DNA from: Paenibacillus sp. FSL H8-0548
GTDB taxonomy: Bacteria; Bacillota; Bacilli; Paenibacillales; Paenibacillaceae
NCBI RefSeq assembly: GCF_038630985.1
Contig: NZ_CP152049.1
Location: 6,997,501 to 7,061,500 of the forward strand
Direction: 5' to 3'
Length of the DNA: 64,000 bases
Part shown: piece by piece, positions 35,209 to 43,561 of the stretch
Layout of the letters: each line of letters begins with the position of its first letter
How positions within the stretch are numbered: position 1 is the stretch's first letter
The notes under the pieces: model-generated
What the model saw: the letters and a program-made list of their open reading frames with translations, nothing else
Database searches by the model: none
What the model was told of the DNA's origin: nothing
Made by a program: the position numbers and the translations under genes

Positions 35209-35907
35209 CTATGGCAGATCAATCAGCATAAAAAAGGCCGGCTCCTTAGCAGTAAAAACAAGCTCCTCCACTGCCTCGATCTGAGCCGTATCACCTGTCG
35301 CCAACGTTTCGCCATGCACTTGCAGCTGACCCTCAATGATGAATACGAACTGTTTGCGACCAGACTTAACTTCGTACGGCAGCTGCTTGCCTGTCTCAAG
35401 CTTACTCAAATAGATCGTCATATCTTGGCCGATTGAGGCAGCTTCCTCCAGCCCTTGATCAGATACGACAGGAAGCAGCGCATTGTGCAGTTTATTAATA
35501 TCGAACCTGCTCGCTTCGTAAGACGGCGCCATGCCCCGCTCCTTAGGCATAAACCACAGCTGAAGCAAACGAAGCTCCTCCGTCTCCGATGCATTGAACT
35601 CTGTATGAATGACACCTGTACCCGCCGACATACGCTGTACTTCGCCAAACGAGGTTACGACAGAATTGCCCATATTATCTTCATGTCTAATTAAACCGTT
35701 TAATACGATAGATACAATTTCCATATCACTATGCGGATGAGCGCCAAAGCCTTTGCCTGGATCTAAAGAATCGTCATTACACACACGCATAACACTAAAG
35801 CCTGTCCGATTCGGATCATGATAGCCACCGAATGAGAAGCTTGGCCGGCTGCGCAGCCAGCCGAGATCGGCTGAATGCCGCGTTGCATCGGAAAATACGT
35901 TAATCAT
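35209..35907 (-). CDS. Pirin-family protein (YhhW-like)
   Basis: A 232-residue bicupin. The metal-binding motif reads GKGFGAHPHSDMEIVSIVLN with further ligands in GVIHTEFNASE; the second cupin closes with FVFIIEGQLQVHGETLATGD. Pirins act as quercetinases or redox-type regulators. Start: ATG 35907 after GGAGGAGAAACG; six codons of open frame precede it. It lies in the same direction as the hypothetical protein downstream. Confidence 0.92.
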   Translation of the reverse strand: MINVFSDATRHSADLGWLRSRPSFSFGGYHDPNRTGFSVMRVCNDDSLDPGKGFGAHPHSDMEIVSIVLNGLIRHEDNMGNSVVTSFGEVQRMSAGTGVIHTEFNASETEELRLLQLWFMPKERGMAPSYEASRFDINKLHNALLPVVSDQGLEEAASIGQDMTIYLSKLETGKQLPYEVKSGRKQFVFIIEGQLQVHGETLATGDTAQIEAVEELVFTAKEPAFFMLIDLP

Positions 35908-35996
35908 CGTTTCTCCTCCAAACAACTGTTTATTTACTTACTTATTTATAGCAGTTTTCAGTCTAGCAAGCAAGCCTCGCGCTGTGGTTCGGTGCG

Positions 35997-36065
35997 CTGC
36001 ACAACCCCGAATCTAAAGAATGATCTACTCGCGCAGCGCCCAAAACGTAGATTTCTAGTCCATCT
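35997..36065. repeat. Intergenic repeat C, copy 2
   Basis: TCTACTCGCGCAGCGCCCAA with flanks TAAAGAATGA and AACGTAGATTTCTAGT matches the copy at 18776-18845. Lies between the pirin gene start and the FAH-family gene stop. Confidence 0.7.
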
Positions 36066-36082
36066 TATATGTTTCCGTCAAC

Positions 36083-36943
36083 TCAATCACCCACCGGATT
36101 TCGAAGCGGCTCGAAGCCTTTGATCTGACATTCAATAATGTCGCCATTACGAATAACGACAGCGCCCGGTGTTCCTGTCATAATAATATCGCCAGGGAGC
36201 AGCGTCATCACTTTCGAATGAAAGGCTACCGTAAACCACGGACGAAACTTCATGTTGAACACTTTATTTCGATGAGCTATCTCGTCGTTAATGACTGTCT
36301 TGACTTCCATTTCCAACGGGTCAGGAAATTCGTCCTTCGTTATGAGCTGCGGTCCGAAGCTGAAGAACGTATCAAAGCTTTTGGCTCTCGTTAAATAGCG
36401 CGGATTTCTCGCATGAATGTCAGACGCGGTAATGTCGATCGTCGTTGTGTAGCCAGCAATAACATCCTGAGCCTCGGCCTCTGTTATATTTTTGCATGTC
36501 TTGCCAATAATAATACCCAGCTCTGCCTCCGCCGTAATTTGCCCCGCACCAAGCGGAATACGAATGGCATCAAGCGGACCGATAAGCGTCGTATCCGGCT
36601 TCATGAAGCTGACCGGCTCATCATCAGGAGCAGTAGTTGCGAGCTCGGCAGCATCCTTCACATAATTCATGCCGATACCCCATATTTTGCGCGGATGTCG
36701 ATACAAGGGCCCATATTCCACTTCTTCATAAGGAATAGCCGTCAGTTGAATTAACTTTTCCTTGCCGCCCTCGTCGTACCATTTTGATAGCTGCTCCAGC
36801 TCCGCAAACCGGATAAGCTCGAACAGCTCCGCGCTCCAGCCCGTTCCTTCTGATTTATTAATTGTTTCTATTAATACTAGTCCATTCTCGCTAGGAAGAG
36901 CGGCGAGCTCCTGTCCATTCACCTTTACAGTCGATATCTTCAT
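36083..36943 (-). CDS. Fumarylacetoacetate hydrolase family protein
   Basis: 286 residues with the FAH C-terminal domain. The metal-binding acidic residues appear as EAELGIIIGKTCKNITEAEA, the fold core GYTTTIDITASDIHARNPRY, and the closing GDIIMTGTPGAVVIRNGDII. The enzymes hydrolyse or decarboxylate beta-diketones and related dioxo acids. Start: ATG after AAAAGGAGCC. It is the third gene of an operon with an amidase and an Ntn amidohydrolase, suggesting degradation of a nitrogen-containing organic acid. Confidence 0.92.
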   Translation of the reverse strand: MKISTVKVNGQELAALPSENGLVLIETINKSEGTGWSAELFELIRFAELEQLSKWYDEGGKEKLIQLTAIPYEEVEYGPLYRHPRKIWGIGMNYVKDAAELATTAPDDEPVSFMKPDTTLIGPLDAIRIPLGAGQITAEAELGIIIGKTCKNITEAEAQDVIAGYTTTIDITASDIHARNPRYLTRAKSFDTFFSFGPQLITKDEFPDPLEMEVKTVINDEIAHRNKVFNMKFRPWFTVAFHSKVMTLLPGDIIMTGTPGAVVIRNGDIIECQIKGFEPLRNPVGD

Positions 36944-36961
36944 ACCCGCAGGCTCCTTTTC

Positions 36962-38152
36962 TTAGCTTAGCTGCTTTATTTTTTCTGCTGCGTTATTAGC
37001 TACCCATTCCAGCAGCCTTAGATCTTGGCCACGACCTGCGATAAAGGATATCCCTATAGGAAAACCAAGCTCGCCAGCTATCGGCACCGTCACCTGCGGC
37101 AATCCTGACAGTCCAGCCACACAACACATTTCGAGCGTCTGCATACGGCGCTGCTCTACCTCAGGGCCAGCCATATTTAGAAGCGGAGCAATCGCCGGTA
37201 CTGCTGGAACAATCAGTATTGCATCATCTCCAAGCAAGGCGTCCATTCTGTGGCGCACCGCTTCACGCAGCGCATAGGCCTCAGCATTTTCTTCCGTCTT
37301 TAGCGTGCTCGCCCATGCAAATCGTTCAGCTATGCCAGGCCCGAACGAGGGCTTCACGCTTGTAATCCATTCCTCATGCTCACGCCAAATTTCAATTCCT
37401 TGAATCGTACGAAACGCATTCATCCAGTCCCGTAAACCGTCCGGAGCAACGACTACATCCTCATTCCATTCCACCAGTCCGCTCAGTGCGTCAAAGAAAG
37501 GCGACGCTGCTGCCATCGAATGCTCATCTGTTAATGACCATATATCTTGGGCAAGCAGCAATCTTGAGAAAGACTCTTCACTGTCCTCAGGCGAATCAAG
37601 CAAAATACGTCCCACATCAAGCAGCGTCTGGGCGTCGCGAGCCATCCAGCCCACTGTGTCAAAGCTGGGGGCGAGTGGAATTAGCCCGCCAGTGGGAACT
37701 GCTCCATGCGTAGGACGTATGCCATAGATCCCGCAATATGCGGCTGGCACTCGAATGGAGCCTCCCGTATCGGTACCAATAGCAAAATCCGCTAAACCTG
37801 CTGATACAGCAACCGCTGACCCGCTCGAGGAGCCACCGGGAATGCGGCCCGGCGCACTCAGGTTCATGGGTGTGCCGTAATGTGCGTTCTCACCATTAAT
37901 GCTATACATAATTTCATCGGTAATGGTCGTTCCCTCAAGCCTGGCACCGCTGCGCAGAAGCTTATCTACAACGACAGCATGCCTGGTAGACGGGCCATGA
38001 GAGCGAAGCCAATCTGGATTGCCTGCTCCCGAAGTATGACCCGCAATATTAAACACATCCTTAACCGCAAACGTTTTTCCGCTAAGACTTCCTTCTGCCA
38101 GCGGCTCTACTACTACCTGCTCATTCGCATACGCGTTCCAGCTTTGCTTCAT
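36962..38152 (-). CDS. Amidase signature-family enzyme
   Basis: A 396-residue amidase that cleaves carboxamides. The Ser-cisSer-Lys triad is visible: Lys in FAVKDVFNI (about residue 31), Ser residues in PGGSSSGSAVAVSAGLADF and the nucleophile Ser in GTDTGGSIRVPAAYCG. Start: ATG 38152, eleven bases after GGAGG; an ATG at 38185, two bases past the stop of the upstream gene, gives 12 more residues and is also possible. It is the second gene of a three-gene operon. Confidence 0.92.
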   Translation of the reverse strand: MKQSWNAYANEQVVVEPLAEGSLSGKTFAVKDVFNIAGHTSGAGNPDWLRSHGPSTRHAVVVDKLLRSGARLEGTTITDEIMYSINGENAHYGTPMNLSAPGRIPGGSSSGSAVAVSAGLADFAIGTDTGGSIRVPAAYCGIYGIRPTHGAVPTGGLIPLAPSFDTVGWMARDAQTLLDVGRILLDSPEDSEESFSRLLLAQDIWSLTDEHSMAAASPFFDALSGLVEWNEDVVVAPDGLRDWMNAFRTIQGIEIWREHEEWITSVKPSFGPGIAERFAWASTLKTEENAEAYALREAVRHRMDALLGDDAILIVPAVPAIAPLLNMAGPEVEQRRMQTLEMCCVAGLSGLPQVTVPIAGELGFPIGISFIAGRGQDLRLLEWVANNAAEKIKQLS

Positions 38153-38187
38153 CTCTGTCCCTGCCTCCAGTTCGCTCGTCTTCATCA

Positions 38188-39768
38188 CTACCAGCCTATA
38201 GCTGCCCCGTCGCAGCGCGGATCTGATCCGCCTTGAAGAAATCCCTGCTCATCGCGCATAATGGCGTGGGCATGCCCCATAATACCATCAAAATCTTTTA
38301 CTTTTCGTACCGTATGTCCTGCCTGCGCCAATGACTCCAGCACCTCTGCAGCTACACGCCCTTCTATTTTCAGCTCCTGTGTAGGCTCGCCCCATGTTCG
38401 GCCCCACACCCATCTAGGCTCATTGATCGCTTGCTGCGGGTCCATTCCGTAATCTATCATTCGAGTAAATATCGCTGTCTGCGTCTGCGGCTGTCCTTCC
38501 CCGCCTTGCGTGCCGTAAAGCACCGCAGGCTTGCCATCGCGACTAGCCATCGCTGGCATTAACGTATGAAAGGTCCGCTTAGCAGGCTTAAGACTGTTTA
38601 CATGATTCGGATCGAGCGAGAAGAAGGAGCCTCTATTTTGCAATAAAACACCTGTGTTTCCTGCCACCACGCCTGAACCAAACTCAAAGTATAAGCTTTG
38701 AATAAAGGAGACGGAATTCCCCTCCTCATCTACAACTGCCGCATAGGCAGTATCGCTGCCCAGCACCTCCGATTTTTCCGATGATGCACGATTCAGCTCG
38801 ATAGAGGCTGCTAGACTCGCTGCGTAGCCTTTGTCCAGCAGCCGCTCCAGCGGCACGTTCGCAAACGCAGGATCGGATAAATATTGGTTTCGGTCGCGGA
38901 AGCTCAGCTTAAGCGACTCGACACATAGCTGATAGTAATCATGGGAGCCATGCTCGATTTCACCGAGCTTAAATTGCTCCAATATTTGAAGCGCCATAAT
39001 CGCGGAGAAGCCCTGTGAATTGGGCGGCATCTGATGAAGCGTGTAGCCACGGTAGCTGCCCTCGATCGGCGTCACCCAATCGCCATGATGATCCGCCAAA
39101 TCATCCGCTGTCAAAAGGCCATCATGCTTGCCTAGAAAACGAACGATTTCCTTCGCAGTCTCACCCTTATAAAACTCATCGCGGCCAAATTCCGCTAAGC
39201 GCCGCAGCGTCTTCGCAAGCGCAGGCTGCTTAAATCGCTCGCCTATCTTTACGGCCTGCCCGCCTGGCAAATAAATATCCGCCGTCTCAAGTGTCCTCGC
39301 CAGCACCGCTTCGTTATGCACCGTATTATGATATTGATCCTTCGACATTGGAAAACCATTTTCAGCATATTCGATAGCAGGAGCCAGCACCTTCGCCCAT
39401 GAAAGCCGTCCGTATTCACGATGAACCGCATCCCAGCCGTCAACCATGCCGGGCACCGTCACAATACTTTCAATACCGCGATTCGGAATGGCCGACATGC
39501 CTGCGTAGGCACCTATATTAGCGTTATATCCAGAACGACCGCTGGCGTTGTAGCCGCGTGCCTTTCCTTCCGAATGCTCATAGCTGAGCCAGAAGGAATC
39601 TCCTCCCAAGCTTGTCATATGCGGATAAACGACTGCGAGACAGGCACTGACGGCAACAGCGGCATCAAACGCATTGCCGCCCTGCTCCAAAATACGCGCC
39701 CCAGCCGCAGTAGCCAAATAATGAGGGCTGACAATCATTGCTTTCGTACCGATTACGGACTGATTCAC
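38188..39768 (-). CDS. Gamma-glutamyltransferase-fold amidohydrolase (oxamate amidohydrolase-like)
   Basis: A 526-residue Ntn hydrolase of the gamma-glutamyltransferase family, which self-cleaves at a Thr. The predicted nucleophile is Thr in SDTAYAAVVDEEGNSVSFIQ, and the substrate loop reads SLYFEFGSGVVAGNTGVLLQ. This differs from true GGT (TTHxSVVD) and resembles HpxW-type oxamate amidohydrolases. Start: GTG 39768 after GGGAG; 26 upstream codons lack a site. No signal peptide is seen, unlike secreted GGT. It is the first gene of the operon, divergent from the Lrp-type regulator. Confidence 0.85.
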   Translation of the reverse strand: MNQSVIGTKAMIVSPHYLATAAGARILEQGGNAFDAAVAVSACLAVVYPHMTSLGGDSFWLSYEHSEGKARGYNASGRSGYNANIGAYAGMSAIPNRGIESIVTVPGMVDGWDAVHREYGRLSWAKVLAPAIEYAENGFPMSKDQYHNTVHNEAVLARTLETADIYLPGGQAVKIGERFKQPALAKTLRRLAEFGRDEFYKGETAKEIVRFLGKHDGLLTADDLADHHGDWVTPIEGSYRGYTLHQMPPNSQGFSAIMALQILEQFKLGEIEHGSHDYYQLCVESLKLSFRDRNQYLSDPAFANVPLERLLDKGYAASLAASIELNRASSEKSEVLGSDTAYAAVVDEEGNSVSFIQSLYFEFGSGVVAGNTGVLLQNRGSFFSLDPNHVNSLKPAKRTFHTLMPAMASRDGKPAVLYGTQGGEGQPQTQTAIFTRMIDYGMDPQQAINEPRWVWGRTWGEPTQELKIEGRVAAEVLESLAQAGHTVRKVKDFDGIMGHAHAIMRDEQGFLQGGSDPRCDGAAIGW

Positions 39769-39918
39769 GGCTACCACTCCCAAAAAAAGTTTACGATTAT
39801 GAATAAATTCACTATAAATATAATTCAATGTCAGATTACCTAACACAATCTATGAATTTAAAATAACACTTTCATAGATGATAGGCAACTAAAATGTAAT
39901 CAAAATTAATTTATTGTA

Positions 39919-39953
39919 TTGAAAACGACTGACAATGTGTATATATTTATACA
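39919..39953 (+). promoter_or_regulatory. Promoter and palindromic operator of the Lrp-type gene
   Basis: TTGAAA, 17 bases and TATATT form a good promoter. The palindrome TGTATA-tatt-TATACA overlaps the -10 element and could be the autoregulatory site for the Lrp-type protein. Confidence 0.5.
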
Positions 39954-40023
39954 TATGGTAATCGAAACACGATATTACAGTACACCTTGAAATTTAACCA
40001 AAGAGAATTGGAGCTGATCATAC

Positions 40024-40506
40024 ATGCATTCCAAACCGCTTGATGAGTCATCGGAAATCGGAATTGATGACATCGATCGTAAAATCATTGCAGAACTTAA
40101 TATTAATGGGAGAATATCTTACACTGACTTAGCGAAAGAAATTGGTTTATCTCGTGTAGCCGTACAATCAAGAATCAATGCGTTAATGGATAGCGGCGTA
40201 ATTGAACGCTTCACTGCCGTCATCAACCCTGAACGAATTGGTATACAGGTGTCGGCTTTTTTCAATGTTGAGGTGGAGCCCAAGCATCTGCACGCCGCAG
40301 CCGATCAGCTATCGGAGGAGCCATTTGTCACCAGCCTCTATCACATGACCGGACCTAGCAAGCTGCATATGCATGGTCTATTCCGCAACAATCAGGAGAT
40401 GGAGTATTTCTTGAAAGAGAAGCTCTACCCGCTGCCCGGCATTATGAGCGTCGACTGTCAGGTACTCATTAATCGTTACAAAAGCCGAATGGGAATGAGG
40501 CTGTAG
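40024..40506 (+). CDS. Lrp/AsnC-family transcriptional regulator
   Basis: 160 residues. The N-terminal helix-turn-helix reads [20 protein letters not shown] then [20 protein letters not shown]; the C-terminal half is the RAM ligand-binding ferredoxin fold. Start: ATG with TTGGAGC upstream. It is divergent from the amidohydrolase operon and in line with two transporter genes, and is a likely regulator of both, responding to an amino acid or related acid. Confidence 0.93.
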   Translation: MHSKPLDESSEIGIDDIDRKIIAELNINGRISYTDLAKEIGLSRVAVQSRINALMDSGVIERFTAVINPERIGIQVSAFFNVEVEPKHLHAAADQLSEEPFVTSLYHMTGPSKLHMHGLFRNNQEMEYFLKEKLYPLPGIMSVDCQVLINRYKSRMGMRL

Positions 40507-40509
40507 CAT

Positions 40510-41145
40510 ATGGGAAATAAAATAATGAACAACCGCTATATGCAGCTATCTTGGGCGATGATGAAGACGGGCATTATCGGTTATGGAGGCGGACCTTCGG
40601 TTATTCCGCTTATTCGTTACGAGGCAGTCACCAATTACAAGTGGATTGAAGATGAGGAGTTTGGCGAGATTCTTGCGATAGCCAATGCATTGCCCGGTCC
40701 TATTGCAACCAAAATGGCCGCTTATCTGGGCTATAGAGAGAAAGGAACCCTTGGAGCTGTTACAGCGGTTCTTGCCCACATCATTCCGTCCGGCCTTGCG
40801 ATGATTTTGCTGCTGAGCTTTGTTCAGTATTTGAGCAGCGCCGCCTTTATTCAAGGGATGATCGGCGCGGTAACGCCCGTCGTCGCTGTTATGCTCGGCA
40901 TGATGGCTTATGAGTTCGGTGAACGAGCAGTCAAAGGGCTCGGCAAATATGTCGGCTTCGGATTTTTCGCGATCGCTTTCGGCTTGCTGCAGGGCATCCA
41001 TATTCATCCCGCAATCGTCATTGTTGCGTTTCTTGGCTACGGTGCTTTTCATCTGAGAACAGTCGCTGCGCTTCAGCGAAGAAAACAGAAGAAGCAGCAG
41101 CGCCGCGCACAGCAGAAGGAGGGTGTAACTCGTGGAATGGATTAA
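40510..41145 (+). CDS. chrA: Chromate transporter family protein, subunit 1
   Basis: A 211-residue membrane protein corresponding to one half of ChrA. It has the family N-terminal GYGGGPSVIPLIRYEAV and the ANALPGPIATKMAAYLGY segment, plus five to six helices. The C-terminal tail is basic (RRKQKKQQRRAQQK). Start: ATG nine bases after GAGG, three bases after the previous stop. It pairs with the next gene, forming a short-chain two-subunit transporter. The substrate here need not be chromate; the neighbourhood suggests an organic acid. Confidence 0.88.
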   Translation: MGNKIMNNRYMQLSWAMMKTGIIGYGGGPSVIPLIRYEAVTNYKWIEDEEFGEILAIANALPGPIATKMAAYLGYREKGTLGAVTAVLAHIIPSGLAMILLLSFVQYLSSAAFIQGMIGAVTPVVAVMLGMMAYEFGERAVKGLGKYVGFGFFAIAFGLLQGIHIHPAIVIVAFLGYGAFHLRTVAALQRRKQKKQQRRAQQKEGVTRGMD

Positions 41146-41677
41146 TTTAATTATCGGTTTCTTTGTTGCCAATGCGCTCGGCTATGGCGGGGGACCTGCC
41201 TCCATTCCGCTTATGTACCGGGAGATCGTGACCAATCATGCGTGGACAACGCCGGTGGAGTTTTCGAATATCCTGGCTTTAGGAAATGCACTCCCAGGAC
41301 CAATAGCAACAAAAATTGCCGCTTTTGTCGGCTACGACGTCGGAGGATGGATCGGCTTAATCGCGGCCCTTACGGCAACGATAGTACCTTCAGCTATAGC
41401 ACTTATTCTGCTTCTTAAAGTATTGCAAAAGCATCGGCAATCGCCCGTTGTGAAGGGCATGACGCTGCTCGTGCAGCCCGTCATTGCGATCATGATGCTG
41501 CTTCTCACATGGCAAATGGCGGAGAGCTCTGTCGAATCGATTGGTATTATTCAATCCCTTATTATTGCTGCCGTCGCCTTCTGGGCGATGCAATTCCGCA
41601 AAATCCATCCTGCCATCGTCATCGTTATCGCATTTGCTTACGGCGGGCTCGTCATCCCGCACCTGAATGTTCTTTAG
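41132..41677 (+). CDS. chrA: Chromate transporter family protein, subunit 2
   Basis: A 181-residue membrane protein, the second half of a two-subunit ChrA-type transporter. It repeats the motifs of subunit 1 (GYGGGPASIPLMYREIV and GNALPGPIATKIAAFVGY). Start: GTG eight bases after AAGGAGGG, overlapping subunit 1 by 14 bases, so both are translated together. Confidence 0.88.
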   Translation: MEWINLIIGFFVANALGYGGGPASIPLMYREIVTNHAWTTPVEFSNILALGNALPGPIATKIAAFVGYDVGGWIGLIAALTATIVPSAIALILLLKVLQKHRQSPVVKGMTLLVQPVIAIMMLLLTWQMAESSVESIGIIQSLIIAAVAFWAMQFRKIHPAIVIVIAFAYGGLVIPHLNVL

Positions 41678-41696
41678 TTCGCTGAAATCATTTATG

Positions 41697-42506
41697 CTAG
41701 CTCGACAATGCAAATTTCAACACTCTGCTAAGGGCTGCTGGCAGCACACTCACATGTCCTTCTTCCGGAAACTTCACCAGTTTCGAATAAAAGCCTTTGG
41801 CTGCGAGCGGCTTTAAGCTTTCAGCCAGCTGCTCGGAATCCATCACCATATCCGGAAGCTCATCCGCACCGATGGTAATCATGAGCCTTGGCAGCGTATC
41901 GACATGAAGCTCCATCGCTTCAAAGCTTGCTTTCTCCTCCAGCACTGCATGACCATTCCACCAGATAGAGGGACTTCCCGCTACAAAATTTTGAAATGAC
42001 TGCGGACGGTTGAATAAGGCATGAAGAACAAACAACCCTCCTAGAGAGTGCCCAAAAATTGTTTGTCGATTTTTATCAATCGGGTAGTCCTTCTCAATCT
42101 CAGGCATGAGCTCCGCCTCAATAAAGTCAAGAAAGAGATCAGCTCCGCCATGTTCCGGCCATGCCTGTCCATTAGGGCGAACAGGCAGCTTCTCCACCTG
42201 CGCAGGCATGGTGAAGTCATAGCAGCGCCGATCCATATCAAAGGGCTCCCTTGATGGATAGCCAATACCCACGATAACGACAGGATCATAACCATGAGGC
42301 TTACGCGTCTGCAAGCGAGCCGCCTCAGCCAATGTATCAAATACGGCATCACCATCCAAAGCATAAATTATAGGGTAGCCTTGCGAGGGGGGAGCCTCTT
42401 TCGGTCTTGCAATCCTAATATGATACTCCAGCTGCTTATGACTCGAATATAAAATATACTCAACATTCCCGGTAATAGAGCCGCTTATCGATGTCTCCTT
42501 GCTCAT
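41697..42506 (-). CDS. Siderophore esterase-like alpha/beta hydrolase
   Basis: A 269-residue hydrolase of the Fes/IroE/BesA type that would open iron-loaded siderophores. The nucleophile elbow is FGHSLGGLFVLHALF, and the fold has YPIIYALDGDAVF near the start and the late KFPEEGHVSVLP with the catalytic His. Start: ATG overlapping the TGA of the upstream siderophore-binding protein (ATGA), so the pair is coupled. It shares Fur control with that gene. Confidence 0.9.
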   Translation of the reverse strand: MSKETSISGSITGNVEYILYSSHKQLEYHIRIARPKEAPPSQGYPIIYALDGDAVFDTLAEAARLQTRKPHGYDPVVIVGIGYPSREPFDMDRRCYDFTMPAQVEKLPVRPNGQAWPEHGGADLFLDFIEAELMPEIEKDYPIDKNRQTIFGHSLGGLFVLHALFNRPQSFQNFVAGSPSIWWNGHAVLEEKASFEAMELHVDTLPRLMITIGADELPDMVMDSEQLAESLKPLAAKGFYSKLVKFPEEGHVSVLPAALSRVLKFALSS

Positions 42507-43519
42507 GGTGCTAGAAGCGCGACAACATCATCAATCATTTTGCCATAAGCAATCAGTCCGCTGCCTGTCCAGTATTGATCACTGACTTCAAATACATTTT
42601 CATTTTTAGCAGCAGGCATGCTTTTCCAGATCGCATTATCCGTTAGCTCCATAATGTTTGCCGTACCAGTACCCCCGTAATTAATGGTAAAAATAAAGTC
42701 GGCATCCAAATCAGGAAGAATTTCTAAAGATGCATCTAAACTGTTCGCCGTTTCTAACAGCTTGCTTTTGCCAATTCCAAGCTCATGTGAGAGAACATAG
42801 CCTCCGAAATAATTACCGCCAATTAGGTACATGCCTTTTCCGTTAAAATTAATTAATACTGCGTTTTTCCCATCTACGACAGGTGCGAGCTTAGCTTTGG
42901 CCTCTTCTTTCTTTTGCTCGTATGCACTCAGAGCATTAACCGCTTCTTCAGGCTTGCCAAGCAGCTCACCAAGCTTTGTAATGGAGCTTTCCAGATCGCC
43001 GGCAGCATTATTAAACACATAGGTTGGTGCAATTTTCGAATAATTCTCGTAAACGCCGTTCTCAGCATAAAATGCGTTATGCAAAATAATCAAATCAGGC
43101 TCAAACGCCATTACCACCTCAGGGGATGGCGGCAGACCGCCGGCAAAATTGGCTAACGGCACATCCTGGAGCTGATCCTGCAAATACTTCTGTCCTACTC
43201 CCCCGTCAGCCCATTGCACCACAGGCTTAACGCCTATACTAAGTAGAGAATCCTCCATATAAGGAGCAAATACCTTTAAAGGCTTGGCTGGTATTGTGAG
43301 TTCATGATCTTGCTCATCAATGACGACCTTAGTCGACGGCTCTTCTTGGACCTCTACTGCCGCAGTTTCTACTGGGGCTATGGTCTCCTCTGCAGGTCCA
43401 ACATCATGACCAGCATTGGAACCGCAGGCAGAAAGCAGACTAACGGTCATTACAACCAAAAGTAATATAAGACTGCTTTTTTTCAGTAATTTTAAATACG
43501 GGTACGATTTTTGAAACAT
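42503..43519 (-). CDS. Iron-siderophore ABC importer, binding lipoprotein
   Basis: A 338-residue FepB/FhuD-type binding protein. The lipoprotein signal ends in SLLSACGS. The mature chain shows the two-lobe pattern PEVVMAFEPDLIILHNAFYA and LEILPDLDADFIFTINYGG. Start: ATG 43519 after AGGAGGAG. A Fur box lies just upstream. No permease or ATPase genes are present here, so it must use a shared transporter. Confidence 0.92.
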   Translation of the reverse strand: MFQKSYPYLKLLKKSSLILLLVVMTVSLLSACGSNAGHDVGPAEETIAPVETAAVEVQEEPSTKVVIDEQDHELTIPAKPLKVFAPYMEDSLLSIGVKPVVQWADGGVGQKYLQDQLQDVPLANFAGGLPPSPEVVMAFEPDLIILHNAFYAENGVYENYSKIAPTYVFNNAAGDLESSITKLGELLGKPEEAVNALSAYEQKKEEAKAKLAPVVDGKNAVLINFNGKGMYLIGGNYFGGYVLSHELGIGKSKLLETANSLDASLEILPDLDADFIFTINYGGTGTANIMELTDNAIWKSMPAAKNENVFEVSDQYWTGSGLIAYGKMIDDVVALLAP

Positions 43520-43536
43520 AAAAAAATCTCCTCCTG

Positions 43537-43551
43537 TGATAATTATTCTCA
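43537..43551 (-). promoter_or_regulatory. Fur box before the siderophore-binding protein gene
   Basis: TGAGAATAATTATCA matches the Fur consensus TGATAATNATTATCA at all but one position, placed between the AraC regulator stop and the start at 43519. Confidence 0.8.
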
Positions 43552-43561
43552 TTTAGGAAGA

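Noticed and set aside
40546..41172. 208-residue minus-strand open frame opposite the first chromate-type transporter gene
   Set aside because: It is an antisense shadow with the composition expected from the codon pattern of the real genes; no ribosome-binding site.
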